A stretch of DNA of 64,000 nt from Neisseriaceae bacterium JH1-16. GTDB taxonomy: Bacteria; Pseudomonadota; Gammaproteobacteria; Burkholderiales; Chromobacteriaceae. The notes beneath the pieces are model-generated. The model did no database searches. It saw only the letters and a list, made by a program, of their open reading frames with translations, and was not told where the DNA came from. The position numbers were made by a program, and so were the translations under genes. How positions within the stretch are numbered: position 1 is the first letter of the stretch; each line of letters starts with the position of its first letter. Location of the stretch: positions 620,001 through 684,000 of the forward strand of contig JAPDNP010000001.1 of the NCBI GenBank assembly GCA_025989215.1, written 5' to 3'. This document shows positions 19,412 to 27,670 of this stretch, one piece after another.

Positions 19412-19957
19412 TTAGAATGTGGGTGGCGAGCTGGCGCTGACGATCTCGCAGATGCTGTCGCCGATGTTGCGGAAACGATGCGGCAGTTTACTGTCGAAGT
19501 AGTACGAGTCGCCGGGGCCCAGCACGCGGGTTTCGTTGTTGACGGTGACCTCGATCTCGCCTGCGATCACCACGCCGCCTTCCTGGCCTTCGTGCAACAG
19601 CATGTCCGGGCCGGTATCGGCACCCGGCTCATAGCGTTCGCGCAGGATGGCGATGTCGCGGCGTTCGTGCGCGGTGCCGACCAGTAGCAGCTGAATCTGT
19701 TCGTTGCCGAGGTTGGGCAACTCGCTCGCAGCATAAAAGGCGCGCTGCTGTTGTGGCTCGGCATCGAAAGTAAAGAACTCCGACAGCGTCATCGGCAGGC
19801 CTTCCAGCACCTTCTTCAATGAGCTGATCGATGGGCTCACCCGGTTTTGTTCGATGAGTGAGATGGTGCCATTGGTCACGCCCGCCCGCTTGGCCAGCTC
19901 GCGCTGAGACAAGCCGAAGCGGTCTCTAACCATCCTGAGTCGTGCGCCGACATCCAT
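19412..19957 (-). CDS. puuR: XRE-cupin regulator, PuuR type
   Basis: 181 residues: N-terminal helix-turn-helix (LSQRELAKRAGVTNGTISLI, residues 16-35) followed by a cupin sensor domain (PGDSYYFDSKLPHRFRN near the C-terminus). This is the architecture of PuuR, the putrescine-responsive repressor of the puu genes. It lies between aldH and the divergent ald-puuD-puuA-spuC transcript, the position expected for a local repressor. A 9-bp inverted repeat in the divergent gap is a candidate operator. The symbol is used for the family; the ligand has not been shown here. Confidence 0.85.
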   Translation of the reverse strand: MDVGARLRMVRDRFGLSQRELAKRAGVTNGTISLIEQNRVSPSISSLKKVLEGLPMTLSEFFTFDAEPQQQRAFYAASELPNLGNEQIQLLLVGTAHERRDIAILRERYEPGADTGPDMLLHEGQEGGVVIAGEIEVTVNNETRVLGPGDSYYFDSKLPHRFRNIGDSICEIVSASSPPTF

Positions 19958-20006
19958 TGTTGCTATCCCATCCTAATGTTAAGAATATTAAACCACAAGT
20001 GATGAG

Positions 20007-20087
20007 GATTTTGACCACTCTTTGCCTTGCGTGCTGCGCTGCAAAATGAAAATTTCTTTGCTTCACGGGCATTTTATAGTCAAAATC
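20007..20087. promoter_or_regulatory. Inverted repeat in the puuR/ald divergent gap, possible operator pair
   Basis: GATTTTGAC at 20007-20015 and GTCAAAATC at 20079-20087 are exact inverted copies, 63 bases apart, in an AT-rich gap between two divergent operons. A TATAGT that could be the ald -10 box (20075-20080) overlaps the right copy. Position suggests binding by the PuuR-like protein. Confidence 0.4.
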
Positions 20088-20166
20088 AGATGAAGGTCAC
20101 AAGCGGAATGTGAAATTTTTTAAACGTCACCCGCTCGATGTCCTACACACACCAGAGGAGACCGTT

Positions 20167-21291
20167 ATGTTAATCGGCGTACCGAAGGAGATCAAAAATC
20201 ACGAATACCGGGTCGGTTTGACGCCGTCCGGTGTGCGTGAACTGGTAACGCACGGGCACAAGGTGCTGGTGCAAACCCAGGCAGGGTTGGCAATCGGTTT
20301 TGCCGACGAGCAATACCTGCAAGCCGGCGCTTCGATCGCATCGAGCGCCGAGGACCTGTTCGAACGCTCTGAGATGATCATTAAGGTCAAAGAGCCGCAG
20401 CCGGTCGAATGCCATATGCTGCGTCCCGGCCAGCTGCTCTTCACCTATTTGCATCTCGCTCCCGATCCGGAGCAAACCAAATTACTGATCGAGTCGGACG
20501 CTATCGCGATCGGCTACGAGACCGTCACCGACGAACGCGGCGGGTTGCCGCTGCTGGCACCGATGTCCGAAGTGGCCGGTCGCATGGCGATCCAGGCTGG
20601 CGCCCACGCACTGGAAAAGGCGCAGGGCGGCCGCGGCGTGCTGCTCGGCGGCGTGCCAGGCGTACTGCCGGCGCGAGTGGTGGTAATCGGCGGCGGTGTG
20701 GTCGGCATCAATGCGGCGCGGATGGCGCTGGGCCTGGGGGCCGACGTCACGATACTCGACAAGTCGCTGCCGCGACTCAGGGAGATCGATCTGTTGTTCG
20801 ACGGGCGGATCAAGACCCAGGTGTCGAGCGCCGCCAATATCGACGACACCCTGCGCGTAGCCGATCTGGTGATCGGTGCCGTGCTGGTCCCCGGCGCCGC
20901 GGCGCCGAAGCTGGTCACCCGCGCGATGCTCAAGACGATGAAGCCCGGCGCGGTGCTGGTCGACGTTGCGATCGATCAGGGCGGCTGCTTCGAGACCAGC
21001 CGGCCGACCACCCACCAGAATCCAACCTATGTCGTCGACGGCATCGTCCACTATTGCGTGGCGAACATGCCCGGTGGTGTGGCGCGCACCTCGACGCTGG
21101 CCCTGGCCAACGCCACCTTGCCCTATGCGCTGGAGCTGGCGGACAAGGGCTGGCAGAAGGCACTGCTCGACAATGCCCATCTGCGCAATGGCCTGAACAT
21201 CTGCCGCGGCAAGGTTACTTATCCGGCAGTCGCCCAGGCGCTCGGTTATCACTTTGTTGACCCGATCGAAGCGATCAAGGCTTCGTCCTAA
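20167..21291 (+). CDS. ald: Alanine dehydrogenase
   Basis: 374 residues, normal for the family. Interconverts L-alanine and pyruvate plus ammonia with NAD. Motifs: [20 protein letters not shown] at the start, the nucleotide-binding loop [22 protein letters not shown] near residue 170, and [23 protein letters not shown] at 20167 is chosen for the AGAGGAG at about 20154; a GTG 57 bases upstream has no ribosome-binding site. First gene of the puuD-puuA-spuC transcript. This placement suggests that it recycles the alanine made by the pyruvate-dependent transaminase rather than acting in general nitrogen metabolism. Confidence 0.94.
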   Translation: MLIGVPKEIKNHEYRVGLTPSGVRELVTHGHKVLVQTQAGLAIGFADEQYLQAGASIASSAEDLFERSEMIIKVKEPQPVECHMLRPGQLLFTYLHLAPDPEQTKLLIESDAIAIGYETVTDERGGLPLLAPMSEVAGRMAIQAGAHALEKAQGGRGVLLGGVPGVLPARVVVIGGGVVGINAARMALGLGADVTILDKSLPRLREIDLLFDGRIKTQVSSAANIDDTLRVADLVIGAVLVPGAAAPKLVTRAMLKTMKPGAVLVDVAIDQGGCFETSRPTTHQNPTYVVDGIVHYCVANMPGGVARTSTLALANATLPYALELADKGWQKALLDNAHLRNGLNICRGKVTYPAVAQALGYHFVDPIEAIKASS

Positions 21292-21310
21292 CCCGTAAAC
21301 GAGAGACATC

Positions 21311-22066
21311 ATGCAGCGCCCCATCATCGGCATTCCCTGTGACATCAAACCGGTTGGCAAACTGCCGTTCCACGCGGTCGGCGAGAAGTACATCAAGGCG
21401 GCAGTCGGCGGCGCCGGCGGAGTAGCACTGCTGATTCCGGCGCTGGGTGACGAATCACCGCTGGATGACATCCTAGATATCGTCGACGGCATCCTGTTGC
21501 CGGGTTCGCTCTCCAACGTCGAACCGCACCACTACCAGGGCCCGGCCAGCCGGCCGGGCACGCTGCACGACCCAGCGCGCGACGCGACCACCTTGCCGCT
21601 GATTGCACGCCTGGTGGAGGCCGGTGTGCCGCTGCTGGGTATCTGCCGCGGCTTCCAGGAAATGAACGTCGCCTTCGGCGGCGAACTGTTCCAGCACGTG
21701 CAGGAAATGGAAGGCAAGCGCGACCACCGCGAACCGGAAGTCGACGACGTCGAGCTAATGTACGCGCCGGCCCACCCGGTCAGGTTGGCCGAAGGAGGTC
21801 TGATGCAACACTGGCTGGGGCAAAAGGAGGTCATGGTCAATTCGCTGCATCAGCAGGGCATCAAACGCCTGGCCGATGCACTCGAGGCCGAGGCGATTGC
21901 TGACGACGGCCTGATCGAGGCCTATCGGGTGCGCGACGCCAAGAACTTTGCGTTTGCCGTGCAGTGGCACCCGGAATGGAAGTATCAGAGCAACCCGGTA
22001 TCGCAAGCAATTTTCAGCGCGTTCGGTGACGCTTGCCGTGCGCGCCGTGCCCGCCGCAACCGTTAA
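21311..22066 (+). CDS. puuD: Gamma-glutamyl-GABA hydrolase
   Basis: 251-residue class I glutamine amidotransferase-like hydrolase (peptidase C26). The nucleophile is Cys112 in LLGICRGFQEMNVAFGG; the His-Glu pair is in AVQWHPEW. Releases GABA and glutamate from gamma-glutamyl-GABA, last step of the gamma-glutamylated putrescine route. Twenty bases after ald; the stop is 68 bases before puuA. A 12-bp uptake-like word occurs inside at 21782-21793. Confidence 0.9.
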   Translation: MQRPIIGIPCDIKPVGKLPFHAVGEKYIKAAVGGAGGVALLIPALGDESPLDDILDIVDGILLPGSLSNVEPHHYQGPASRPGTLHDPARDATTLPLIARLVEAGVPLLGICRGFQEMNVAFGGELFQHVQEMEGKRDHREPEVDDVELMYAPAHPVRLAEGGLMQHWLGQKEVMVNSLHQQGIKRLADALEAEAIADDGLIEAYRVRDAKNFAFAVQWHPEWKYQSNPVSQAIFSAFGDACRARRARRNR

Positions 22067-22134
22067 GTCGGGCTTGCAGCGAAGCACACGTCAGAGCCGG
22101 ACGATTACCGGCCGGAAATAGAGGAAAACTTGGT

Positions 22135-23469
22135 ATGAACAACGAAATCTTTGAATGGCTGCGTGAGCATCGCATTACCGAAGTGGAGTGCATTCTGCCC
22201 GACATGACTGGGGTGGCTCGCGGCAAGATCATCCCAAAGGACAAGTTCGTGTCCGAACCGGAAATGCGTCTTCCGGAAGCGGTACTGATCCAGACGGTGA
22301 CCGGTGACTATCCGGACGACAGCATGCTCGACCTGACCGACCCGGACATGGTGCTGCAGCCCGACCCGAACTCGCTGCGCTTCGTGCCGTGGGCGGTCGA
22401 CCCGACCGCCCAGCTGATTTTCGATTGCTTCCGCGCCGACGGCACGGCGGTGGAAACCGCGCCGCGCAATGTGCTGCGCCGCGTGCTGAAGCTGTACGAG
22501 GACCGCGGCTGGGAGCCGGTTATCGCGCCGGAAATGGAATTCTACCTGCTGTCTCCTAACCCGGATCCGGACATTCCGCTGGCACCGCCGATCGGCCGTA
22601 CCGGCCGCGCAGAATTCGGCCGCCGCTCCTACGCGATCGACGCAGTCAACGAGTTCGACCCGCTGTTCGAGGACATCTACGACTACTGTCACGCGCAGAA
22701 CCTGGAAGTGGACACGCTGATTCACGAGATCGGCACTGCGCAGATGGAGATCAACTTCCTGCACGGCAATCCGATGGATCTGGCTGACCAGGTGTTCCTG
22801 TTCAAGCGTACCGTGCGCGAGGCGGCGTTCCGCCACAATATGTACGCCACCTTCATGGCCAAGCCGATGGAAGGCGAGCCGGGCAGCGCGATGCACATGC
22901 ACCAGAGCGTGATCGACCGCAAGACCGGCCAGAACATCTTCAGCAATGAAGACGGAACACCGTCCGAACATTTCTTCCATTACATCGGCGGCCTGCAGAA
23001 ATATCTGCCGAGCGCGATGCCGTTCTTCGCGCCTTATGTGAACTCCTACCGTCGCCTGACCCGCTATACCGCGGCACCGACCAATATCGAGTGGGGCTAC
23101 GACAACCGTACTGTCGGCCTGCGCGTGCCGCACTCGTCGCCGGCCGGCCGTCGCGTGGAAAACCGCGTACCGGGCGTAGACGTTAATCCGTATATCGCCA
23201 TGGCCGCTACGCTGGCCTGCGGCTACCTGGGCATGGCCAATCAGATCGGTTGCTCCGAACCGATGCAGACCAACGCCTACGAGCTGCCGTACCAGTTCCC
23301 GTCGACCGCCGAAGAGGCGCTGGACAAGCTGCGTACCTGCCCGGAGTTGGCCGAAGTGATGGGCTCGCGCTTTGTCGAGATGTACCTTGGCGTGAAAGAG
23401 AAAGAAAACGCCGAGTACTTCCGCGTGATCAGCCCGTGGGAACGCAAGTTCCTGCTGCTGCACGTTTGA
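22135..23469 (+). CDS. puuA: Gamma-glutamylputrescine synthetase (glutamine synthetase family)
   Basis: 444 residues. Glutamine-synthetase fold with MTGVARGKIIPKDKF near residue 25, APEMEFYLLSPNP, the ATP/metal motif MHMHQSV, and the C-terminal catalytic part NIEWGYDNRTVGLRVPHSSP followed by AGRRVENRVPG. Ligates glutamate to putrescine, the first step of the Puu pathway. The start at 22135 has GAGGAAAAC upstream; the open frame from 22033 overlaps puuD. Followed by two strong hairpins before the transaminase gene. Confidence 0.88.
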   Translation: MNNEIFEWLREHRITEVECILPDMTGVARGKIIPKDKFVSEPEMRLPEAVLIQTVTGDYPDDSMLDLTDPDMVLQPDPNSLRFVPWAVDPTAQLIFDCFRADGTAVETAPRNVLRRVLKLYEDRGWEPVIAPEMEFYLLSPNPDPDIPLAPPIGRTGRAEFGRRSYAIDAVNEFDPLFEDIYDYCHAQNLEVDTLIHEIGTAQMEINFLHGNPMDLADQVFLFKRTVREAAFRHNMYATFMAKPMEGEPGSAMHMHQSVIDRKTGQNIFSNEDGTPSEHFFHYIGGLQKYLPSAMPFFAPYVNSYRRLTRYTAAPTNIEWGYDNRTVGLRVPHSSPAGRRVENRVPGVDVNPYIAMAATLACGYLGMANQIGCSEPMQTNAYELPYQFPSTAEEALDKLRTCPELAEVMGSRFVEMYLGVKEKENAEYFRVISPWERKFLLLHV

Positions 23470-23533
23470 GTCGGCAAGTCCGAGTCAGATAAAGCAGGGC
23501 ATTACTCGATAAGACTGTATCAACAGGGGAGAG

Positions 23534-23577
23534 CGCTGGCCGGACTTGGTCCGGCCAGCGGCCCGGCTTGGCCGGGC
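23534..23577 (+). other. Tandem GC-rich hairpins between puuA and the transaminase gene
   Basis: CGCTGGCCGGAC (23534-23545), loop TTG, GTCCGGCCAGCG (23549-23560) is a perfect 12-bp stem; directly after it GCCCGGC (23561-23567), loop TTG, GCCGGGC (23571-23577). Neither is followed by a T-tract, so they look like RNA processing or stability elements, or a polar attenuator, rather than plain terminators. Confidence 0.7.
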
Positions 23578-23598
23578 ACAACATAAAGAGGAAACATC

Positions 23599-24975
23599 AT
23601 GATCCAACGGACCACCGCTCAATGGCGCGAACTGGACGCCGCTCACCACCTGCACCCGTTCACCGACACCAAGTCGCTGAATGAACAGGGCGCCCGCGTC
23701 ATCACCCACGCCGATGGGATTTACCTGTGGGACTCCGAAGGTAACAAAATTATCGACGGCATGGCCGGCCTGTGGTGTGTCAACATCGGCTATGGCCGTA
23801 AGGACCTGGCCGAAGTCGCCAAGCAGCAGATTGAAGAGCTGGCTTACTACAACACCTTCTTCAAGACGACTCACCCCGCGGTGGTGGAGTTGTCGACCCT
23901 GTTGGCCGAAGTAGCTCCGGCCGGCTTTGAGCATGTGTTCTATACCAACTCCGGCTCCGAATCGGTCGACACCATGATCCGCATGGTGCGCCGCTACTGG
24001 GATGTGCAAGGCCAGCCGCAGAAGAAGACGCTGATCGGCCGCTGGAACGGCTATCACGGCTCGACCATCGGCGGCGCCAGCCTCGGCGGCATGAGCTACA
24101 TGCACGAGCAGGGCGACCTGCCGATTCCGGGCATCGCCCACGTCGAGCAGCCGTGGTGGTACAAGCACGGCAAAGACATGACGCCGGAAGAGTTCGGCGT
24201 GCAGGCGGCGCGCTGGGTGGAAGACAAGATCCTCGAGATCGGCGCGGACAAGGTCGCAGCCTTCGTCGGCGAGCCGATCCAGGGCGCCGGCGGCGTGATC
24301 ATTCCGCCGTCCACCTACTGGCCGGAAGTCGAACGCATCTGCCGCAAGTACGACGTGCTGCTGGTCGCCGACGAGGTGATCTGCGGTTTTGGTCGCACCG
24401 GCGAGTGGTTCGGTCACCAGCAGTTCGGCTTCACGCCGGATATCTTCACCACGGCCAAGGGCCTGTCGTCGGGCTATCTGCCTATCGGCGCGGTATTCGT
24501 CGGCCCGCGCATTGCAGAAGGGCTGATTGCCGGTGGCGACTTCAACCACGGCTTCACCTACTCGGGCCACCCAGTAGCTGCCGCCGTTGCACGCGCCAAT
24601 GTGGCCGCGTTGCGCGACGAAGGCATCGTCGCCTCGGTGAAGGAGGACGTCGGCCCGTATATGCAGAAACGCTGGCGAGAGGTGTTTGGTCAGTTCGAAC
24701 ATGTCGACGATGTGCGCGGTATCGGCCTGATTCAGGCATTTACGCTGGTAAAGAACAAGGCCACCCGAGAACTGTTCCCGAACTGGGGCGAAATCGGTAC
24801 GCTGTGCCGCGACATCTTCTTCAAGCACAATCTGATCATGCGCGCCTGCGGGGATCATATCGTTGCGGCGCCGCCGCTGGTGATCAGCAAAGCGGAAGTC
24901 GATCAGATGCTGAGCGTGGCCGCCGATTGTCTACGCGAGTTCGAACAAACATTGAAAGACAAGGGCTTGGTGTAA
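23599..24975 (+). CDS. Pyruvate-dependent amine transaminase (SpuC/CV2025 type)
   Basis: 458-residue class III PLP aminotransferase. PLP Lys is at 287 in FTTAKGLSSGYLPIGAVF; TNSGSESVDTMIRMVRRYW binds the phosphate and VADEVICGFGRTGEW carries the Asp. The protein is nearly residue-for-residue alike, from memory, to the Chromobacterium violaceum omega-transaminase CV2025 (WRELDAAHHLHPFTDT, GRWNGYHGSTIGGASLGG, EQPWWYKHGKDMTP). Such enzymes move amino groups from putrescine-like amines to pyruvate. Here it shares a transcript with alanine dehydrogenase, puuD and puuA and no PuuB oxidase is present, so it may replace that oxidase. Confidence 0.92.
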   Translation: MIQRTTAQWRELDAAHHLHPFTDTKSLNEQGARVITHADGIYLWDSEGNKIIDGMAGLWCVNIGYGRKDLAEVAKQQIEELAYYNTFFKTTHPAVVELSTLLAEVAPAGFEHVFYTNSGSESVDTMIRMVRRYWDVQGQPQKKTLIGRWNGYHGSTIGGASLGGMSYMHEQGDLPIPGIAHVEQPWWYKHGKDMTPEEFGVQAARWVEDKILEIGADKVAAFVGEPIQGAGGVIIPPSTYWPEVERICRKYDVLLVADEVICGFGRTGEWFGHQQFGFTPDIFTTAKGLSSGYLPIGAVFVGPRIAEGLIAGGDFNHGFTYSGHPVAAAVARANVAALRDEGIVASVKEDVGPYMQKRWREVFGQFEHVDDVRGIGLIQAFTLVKNKATRELFPNWGEIGTLCRDIFFKHNLIMRACGDHIVAAPPLVISKAEVDQMLSVAADCLREFEQTLKDKGLV

Positions 24976-25003
24976 TCGCCAAGGACTTGCTTGCAGCTGC
25001 ACT

Positions 25004-25034
25004 AACGGGCCTGATAAATTCAGGCCCGTTTTTT
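25004..25034 (+). terminator. Intrinsic terminator after the transaminase gene
   Basis: AACGGGCCTGA (25004-25014), loop TAAAT, TCAGGCCCGTT (25020-25030), then TTTT. A perfect 11-bp stem closing the amine operon. Confidence 0.9.
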
Positions 25035-25055
25035 ATTCATGATCTTTACATCCAT

Positions 25056-25063
25056 GCCGATAT
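25056..25063 (+). promoter_or_regulatory. Possible flagellar sigma-28 -10 box before motA
   Basis: GCCGATAT matches seven of eight bases of the sigma-28 -10 consensus GCCGATAA, 64 bases before motA. No good TAAA-type -35 lies 11-15 bases upstream, so support is weak and rests on context. Confidence 0.25.
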
Positions 25064-25126
25064 GCACGTTATCGGTATGAGTTGTCAGAGCATGCCGGCG
25101 ACTTCACTCAACGATCGGGGCGGTAC

Positions 25127-25987
25127 ATGTTTGTAGGAATCGGTTACGTCATCATCCTCGCGGCAGTATTCGGTAGCTATGTAGCCGGTGGCGGCCACCT
25201 GGGCGCTCTGCTGCAGCCGCTCGAATTCCTGATGATCTTCGGGGCAGCGTTCGGGGCCTTTCTGGCCACCAATGGCGGCCCGGCGCTCAAGTCGGTCATC
25301 GCCGCCTTGCCTTCGGCATTCAAGGGCCCGAAGTACAACAAGGCGGTGTACATGGAGTTGTTCGCCCTGTTGTTCGAACTGCTGACCAAGGTACGCAAAG
25401 AGGGCCTGATGTCGATCGAGATGGACGTCGATGCCCCCGAGAGCAGCCCGATCTTCAGCAAGTACCCAACCATTCTGGCCGATCATCATATCGTCGAGTT
25501 CATGACCGACTATCTGCGCCTGATGGTGGGCGGCAACTTGAATGCCTTCGAGATCGAAAACCTAATGGATGTCGAAATCGACACCCATCACCACGAAGGC
25601 GAAGTGCCGGTGAACGCGGTGCGTAACCTGGCCGATGCGATGCCAGCTTTCGGTATCGTGGCGGCGGTGATGGGGGTGGTCCACACCATGGAGTCGGTTG
25701 GCCTGCCGCCGGAAGAGCTGGGCATCCTGATCGCCCGAGCACTGGTCGGTACCTTCCTGGGTATTTTGATGGGTTACGGTTTTATCGGTCCGATCGGCGC
25801 AATTCTGTCGCACCGTCACGCCGACCAGACCCGCATTCTGCAGACGATCAAGGTGACCCTGCTTGCTAGCATCAACGGCTATGCGCCACAGGTGGCGGTA
25901 GAGTTCGGTCGTAAGGCACTGTCTTCGGCGGATCGTCCGGGCTTTGCCGAACTCGAAGACCACGTTAAACAGTCGAAAAACCGCTAA
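25127..25987 (+). CDS. motA: Flagellar motor stator protein MotA
   Basis: 286 residues with four transmembrane helices: two near the N-terminus (MFVGIGYVIILAAVFGSYVA and a second over about 30-52) and two after residue 165 (PAFGIVAAVMGVVHTMES, LVGTFLGILMGYGFIGPIG). The cytoplasmic loop with charged residues for the rotor interface lies between. Forms the proton channel with MotB. The ATG at 25127 is preceded by GGGGCGG; the longer frame from 25082 has no site. motB starts 18 bases after its stop. No other flagellar gene is in the window. Confidence 0.95.
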   Translation: MFVGIGYVIILAAVFGSYVAGGGHLGALLQPLEFLMIFGAAFGAFLATNGGPALKSVIAALPSAFKGPKYNKAVYMELFALLFELLTKVRKEGLMSIEMDVDAPESSPIFSKYPTILADHHIVEFMTDYLRLMVGGNLNAFEIENLMDVEIDTHHHEGEVPVNAVRNLADAMPAFGIVAAVMGVVHTMESVGLPPEELGILIARALVGTFLGILMGYGFIGPIGAILSHRHADQTRILQTIKVTLLASINGYAPQVAVEFGRKALSSADRPGFAELEDHVKQSKNR

Positions 25988-26005
25988 CCAGAGAAGTGTG
26001 CAGTC

Positions 26006-26923
26006 ATGGCTGACGAATCGCAGCGCCCCATTATCGTCAAACGCATCAAGAAGGGCGGCCACGCACACCATGGTGGCGCCTGGAAGCTGGCCTATGCCGA
26101 CTTCGTGACCGCGATGATGGCGTTCTTCCTCTTGATGTGGCTGCTGGGCTCTGTCTCCCAGGGCACCCTGAAGGGGATCGCCGACTACTTTAAGATGCCG
26201 ATCAAGGTGGCACTGATGGGCGGTAGCAATGCCGGTCAGTCGAACAGCGTGATCAAGGGCGGCGGTACCGACCTGAGCCGCCAGGCCGGGCAGGTGCGAC
26301 GCTCGCCTTATGAGGAGCAGGAGCGCGAGAAAGTACGCCTGCAGCAGCTCGAGCAGAATCTGCAGCACAAGATCGAAAGCAATCCGCTGCTGAAGGATTA
26401 CAAGGACCAGGTAAAGCTTGAGATGACGCCGGAAGGGCTGCGCATCCAGATCGTCGACGAGAAGAACCGGCCGATGTTCGACAGCGGCAGCTACCACCTG
26501 CTGCCGCAGACCAAAGAGATTCTCGCGATTCTGGCCAAGGACCTGCAGAAGGTCAGCAACCACCTGAGTATCTCCGGTCATACCGACGCCATACCGTACG
26601 CTGGCGGGTCGGGTGGCTACAGCAACTGGGAGCTGTCGGCCGACCGGGCCAATGCGGCGCGACGTGAATTGCTGACGGGTGGCGTACCGGCCGATCAGGT
26701 GCTGCGCGTGGTGGGTCTGGCAGCGGCCAACCCGCTCAATACGCAGAATGTGTTCAGCCCCGAGAACCGCCGCATCACCATCATGGTGCTGAATCAGGAA
26801 ACCGAGCAGAAGATTCTTGCCGCCGGCGTGCCGGTGAGCTCGACTGCCGGGGTAAGCAGTGGTGCGCCAGCGGCGGTGACCAATGCAGCGATCGCCGCGG
26901 CAGCCAAGCCGACTACCAAGTAA
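26006..26923 (+). CDS. motB: Flagellar motor stator protein MotB
   Basis: 305 residues. Single transmembrane helix with the proton-carrying Asp32 in YADFVTAMMAFFLLMWLLGS, a plug and linker (charged YEEQEREKVRLQQLEQNLQH), and a C-terminal OmpA-like peptidoglycan-binding domain (ISGHTDAIPY, NWELSADRANAARRELL). The tail after residue 280 is Ala-rich and variable. Next gene begins at the base after its TAA. Confidence 0.95.
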   Translation: MADESQRPIIVKRIKKGGHAHHGGAWKLAYADFVTAMMAFFLLMWLLGSVSQGTLKGIADYFKMPIKVALMGGSNAGQSNSVIKGGGTDLSRQAGQVRRSPYEEQEREKVRLQQLEQNLQHKIESNPLLKDYKDQVKLEMTPEGLRIQIVDEKNRPMFDSGSYHLLPQTKEILAILAKDLQKVSNHLSISGHTDAIPYAGGSGGYSNWELSADRANAARRELLTGGVPADQVLRVVGLAAANPLNTQNVFSPENRRITIMVLNQETEQKILAAGVPVSSTAGVSSGAPAAVTNAAIAAAAKPTTK

Positions 26924-27670
26924 GTGGGGCGGCGCTGGTTCAAACCCGTCCTGATCCACCTAGCTGCCGCGCTGCTTGCCTGGTTCTGGATCGCGCCAGC
27001 GGTCGCGCCGCTGGCTTGGGCCGGTTTGCAGGGTATTGCTGCAACGCTGATCGCCTGGCTTGTTCGTGAGCGCGGCTGGCGGCTGGCGCTGTACGCTGGT
27101 TTCTGCCCGGCGCTGTTGGGCTTGTTGCAGCTCGGGGTGCCGAGCTGGGTCTATCTGGTAGCCGCTTTGCTGCTGATCGGCCTGGCCCGCAACGCGGCCA
27201 CCGAGTCGGTACCGTTCTACCGCTCTTCGCAGGCAGCGGTGGACGCCGTCGCCGAGCGCCTGCCACCGGGGGGCAGTCTGCTTGAAGCTGGCTGCGCCGA
27301 TGCACGCTTCGCCCTGGCCTTGGCTACGCTGCGACCGGACCTGTCGATCGTGGCTTGTGAGAACGCGCTATTGGCATGGGGCTGGGCGCGTCTGCGCTGG
27401 TGGCGGGCCGGGCGACCCAAAAATGTTTGCATCGTCTATGCCAGCCTCTGGTCGCTTAACTGGCACGACTACGATGCGGTGTACACCTTTCTGTCGCCGG
27501 CGCCGATGGCGCGGGTATGGCAGCAGTTTCAACGGCAGGGGCGTCCGGGAAGCCTGCTATTGAGCAATACATTCATTGTCCCGGGTGTTGCGCCGACTGT
27601 GAGCGTGCCACTGGGCGGACCGCTGCAGCAGGCCCTGCTGATCTGGAATCATGACTATGAACGCCACTGA
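26924..27670 (+). CDS. Membrane-anchored class I methyltransferase-like protein
   Basis: 248 residues, GTG start immediately after the motB stop and no clear ribosome-binding site, so probably translated by coupling. The first 90 residues form about four hydrophobic segments (LIHLAAALLAWFWIAPAVAP, WVYLVAALLLIGLA). The remainder resembles a SAM-dependent methyltransferase fold, with SLLEAGCADARFALALA as the glycine-poor motif I and IVACENALLAWGWARLRWW as motif II. No substrate can be named. The 3' end overlaps the HDOD gene by 20 bases. Confidence 0.72.
   Translation: MGRRWFKPVLIHLAAALLAWFWIAPAVAPLAWAGLQGIAATLIAWLVRERGWRLALYAGFCPALLGLLQLGVPSWVYLVAALLLIGLARNAATESVPFYRSSQAAVDAVAERLPPGGSLLEAGCADARFALALATLRPDLSIVACENALLAWGWARLRWWRAGRPKNVCIVYASLWSLNWHDYDAVYTFLSPAPMARVWQQFQRQGRPGSLLLSNTFIVPGVAPTVSVPLGGPLQQALLIWNHDYERH

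Noticed and set aside
22105-23463. Open frame of 452 codons on the minus strand
   Set aside because: Antisense shadow of puuA; rich in His, Arg and Val without any domain.
25035-25126. A full sigma-28 promoter before motA
   Set aside because: Only the -10 half matches; the -35 part is poor, so only a low-confidence site is listed.
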